Both the position numbers and the translations under genes were made by a program. From positions 1 to 6,290 of the forward strand of contig JAUYDB010000174.1 of NCBI GenBank assembly GCA_030691985.1: 6,290 nucleotides of DNA. The letters run 5' to 3'. The stretch is from Candidatus Omnitrophota bacterium (GTDB lineage: Bacteria > Omnitrophota > Gorgyraeia > 2-01-FULL-45-10). Every line of letters begins with the position of its first letter. The stretch's first letter is position 1. Shown here in pieces: positions 5,121 to 6,290 of this stretch. The notes below the pieces were generated by a model, which was not told where the DNA came from, made no database searches, and saw only the letters and a program-made list of their open reading frames with translations.

Positions 5121-6281
5121 ATGGGCGATCTTACGCGTAAACATGTGCCTTATCCGTCTCAAAAAGAGCTGATAAGCGTTCTGGAGACCTTAAAGGAGTT
5201 AACCGTAGCTGAAGCGTGTGAAGCGCTGAAGCTTAACGCGAGGCGTTATTACAGGTGGCGCCGAAGACCGGAACAGACGGTTGTAAAGACGGCGTGGAAC
5301 AGAATAACGCCGGATGAGGAGAGCGCCATACTTACCGCCGCAAGAGACGAGGCCCTCTCGGATATGCGCGCTGCCGGGCTTATGGTCTACGGCCATGAGA
5401 GCCGTAAATTCTTCTCGAGCGTCTCAACAGTCCAGAGGGTCTTAAAAAGAAACTTTCTCCAGTCATCCTATCAGATACCGCGAAAGAAACGCCCCGTAAA
5501 ACCGGATATACGAGAGCTTATGAAAGACCCGAGGAGGATAGTGAGCTACGACGCCACGGAATTCTATCTTACGAACCGCGTAAGAGTTGTGGTAATTCCC
5601 ATGCTTGACTTAGGCTCTCGTAAATTCCTCCATTACGGCGTCAGGGTGAGATCTTTTACGCAGAAAGATATCATGACCATATGGGATGAGGCGCTATGGA
5701 AAGAGGATATAGACCCGTCCCAGCTTACCGCCATAAGCGACAGGGGCGGTCAAATGAAAGGCAGCCGCACCAAGGCCCACCTGATCGGTAAATGGAATAT
5801 ACGCCTTGAGTTCGCAAGGCCCTATACGCCGGATGATAACGCCTGGATAGAGACGTTTATCAAATACATGAAGTATCATCCGGAATGTCCGGAATCCTTT
5901 GAGACGGTCCAGGACGTGATTGACTGGGTGGCAAAATTCCAAAAGCTATACAACGATCATCCTCATTCATCGCTTGGCTATGTACGCCCCAACGATGAAC
6001 ATGCCGGGCTTGGGAATTCTATAAGAGATAATCGACAGGAGAATCTTAAGCTGGCGATTCAAAAAAGGCGGGCGTATTACAATTCCAAAAAAGAGGAGGT
6101 GTCAGACTATGACCTGACGAAAGATCGTGGCTCTAATGAAATCCTGGAACCGGTGTTTGCGCTGAATATTGTGGAAACGGCAGAAAATGCCGAAATTGAC
6201 AAAAATCTGGTATTAAAAGAAGCTGTAGGAAGGGACGATTTTCGAGTAAACTCGGAGGCTGTTTTGTGTCAAAATCGCTGA
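5121..6281 (+). CDS. IS3-type transposase OrfB, DDE integrase-fold catalytic protein
   Basis: 386 aa catalytic part of the transposase; it cuts and joins the element ends. Order: an HTH_21-like N-terminal helical region (about 20-115; YYRWRRRP, then STVQRVLKRN) and an rve integrase-core domain. Catalytic residues are D144 (VSYDATEF), D207 (ISDRGGQ) and E244 (DDNAWIETF), with K251 seven residues after the Glu as in IS3/retroviral integrases. The D-E spacing is 36 intervening residues, close to the usual DD(35)E. The end of the core has YNDHPHSSLGYVRPNDEHAG. After the usual end near residue 325 there is an extra, poorly conserved-looking tail of about 60 residues running into the right inverted repeat, unusual for IS3 OrfB. 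ATG 5121 is preceded by only a weak AGGA, so independent initiation is likely poor compared with frameshifted OrfAB. The catalytic triad is intact, so the element may be active. Confidence 0.92.
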   Translation: MGDLTRKHVPYPSQKELISVLETLKELTVAEACEALKLNARRYYRWRRRPEQTVVKTAWNRITPDEESAILTAARDEALSDMRAAGLMVYGHESRKFFSSVSTVQRVLKRNFLQSSYQIPRKKRPVKPDIRELMKDPRRIVSYDATEFYLTNRVRVVVIPMLDLGSRKFLHYGVRVRSFTQKDIMTIWDEALWKEDIDPSQLTAISDRGGQMKGSRTKAHLIGKWNIRLEFARPYTPDDNAWIETFIKYMKYHPECPESFETVQDVIDWVAKFQKLYNDHPHSSLGYVRPNDEHAGLGNSIRDNRQENLKLAIQKRRAYYNSKKEEVSDYDLTKDRGSNEILEPVFALNIVETAENAEIDKNLVLKEAVGRDDFRVNSEAVLCQNR

Positions 6282-6286
6282 TTGAC
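6230..6286 (-). repeat. Right inverted repeat of the IS element (imperfect)
   Basis: The reverse complement of the left end. The exact 12-mer TTCGAGTAAACT at 6241-6252 pairs with 4599-4610. Read inward from 6286 the complement begins GTCAATCAGCG, matching the left GTCACCCAGCA. A small palindrome (GTCAA 6268-6272, TTGAC 6282-6286) sits at the outer part. The last codons of orfB and its stop (6279-6281) lie inside the repeat. Confidence 0.6.
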
Positions 6287-6290
6287 TCCG

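Larger units (their letters stand above)
4554..6290 (+). mobile_element. IS3-type insertion sequence (orfA + orfB), right end at or beyond window edge
   Basis: The element carries the IS3 pattern of two consecutive transposase frames with orfB in the -1 frame. Flanking it are imperfect inverted repeats: AGTTTACTCGAA at 4599-4610 is exactly complementary to 6241-6252. Further out, GTCA-N2-CAGC-N-A-N-T-N-TG (from 4556) matches, in inverted orientation, the sequence ending at 6286, with small indels between the blocks. The left terminus is therefore near 4554-4556; the right terminus is at about 6286 or slightly further, so no target-site duplication can be checked. An alternative reading puts the tips at TG 4579 and CA 6271, but orfB would then end outside the element. 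Length is about 1.74 kb, a little large for IS3 because of a structured 5' leader and an extended OrfB C-terminus. Confidence 0.8.

Noticed and set aside
4579..6271. TG (4579) and CA (6271) as exact IS tips
   Set aside because: Flanks show no target duplication, orfB would end 10 bp outside, and inverted similarity continues outward to 4556 and 6286.

Overview
This 6.29 kb stretch is bacterial: compact genes, mostly ATG starts, clear purine-rich Shine-Dalgarno sequences, and two gene overlaps of the translational-coupling type. Every gene reads on the + strand. Base composition is moderate and uneven: the restriction-like gene and the transposase genes look richer in G+C than the AT-rich middle (about 2.7-4.5 kb). 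AUA isoleucine codons are frequent. I cannot name the organism. The style (many AUA codons, small zinc ribbons, CCGAAGG hairpins) recalls uncultivated candidate-phylum bacteria, but that is only an impression.

Left part (1-2713): a DNA-defence segment. It opens inside the C-terminal half of a type I restriction-modification methyltransferase subunit (HsdM, NPPF motif). After a roughly 200 bp spacer with a GC-rich hairpin element comes an intact GmrSD-like protein, with an N-terminal DUF262 domain (DGQQR motif) and a C-terminal DUF1524/HNH-type nuclease domain. No specificity subunit (hsdS) or motor subunit (hsdR) lies between or after them, so they would have to lie upstream or be lost.

Middle part (2714-4515): small genes. 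A tightly coupled trio of unrecognised proteins (83, 152 and 42 aa, the last very basic) overlaps at ATGA and ATGGCTAA junctions. It is followed by a zinc-ribbon/two-TM/bacterial-PH-domain membrane protein and a 62 aa zinc-ribbon protein. A 12-mer, ACGCTWAAGGAG, recurs four times here. A gene with a near-ideal Shine-Dalgarno begins at 4516 but is cut off after about 13 codons.

Right part (about 4554-6290): an IS3-type insertion sequence that interrupts that last gene. It has orfA (HTH plus coiled coil) and orfB (DDE integrase-fold transposase: D144, D207, E244, K251). An A8 slippery tract sits where orfB is in the -1 frame, so a frameshifted OrfAB fusion is likely. Imperfect inverted repeats sharing a perfect 12-mer flank the pair. 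The 5' leader contains an unusual folded element: an outer stem enclosing two GAA-loop hairpins. The right end of the element is at or just past the window edge.

Overall this looks like an accessory/defence island. The least explained parts are the coupled trio with its membrane neighbour and the structured CCGAAGG elements.
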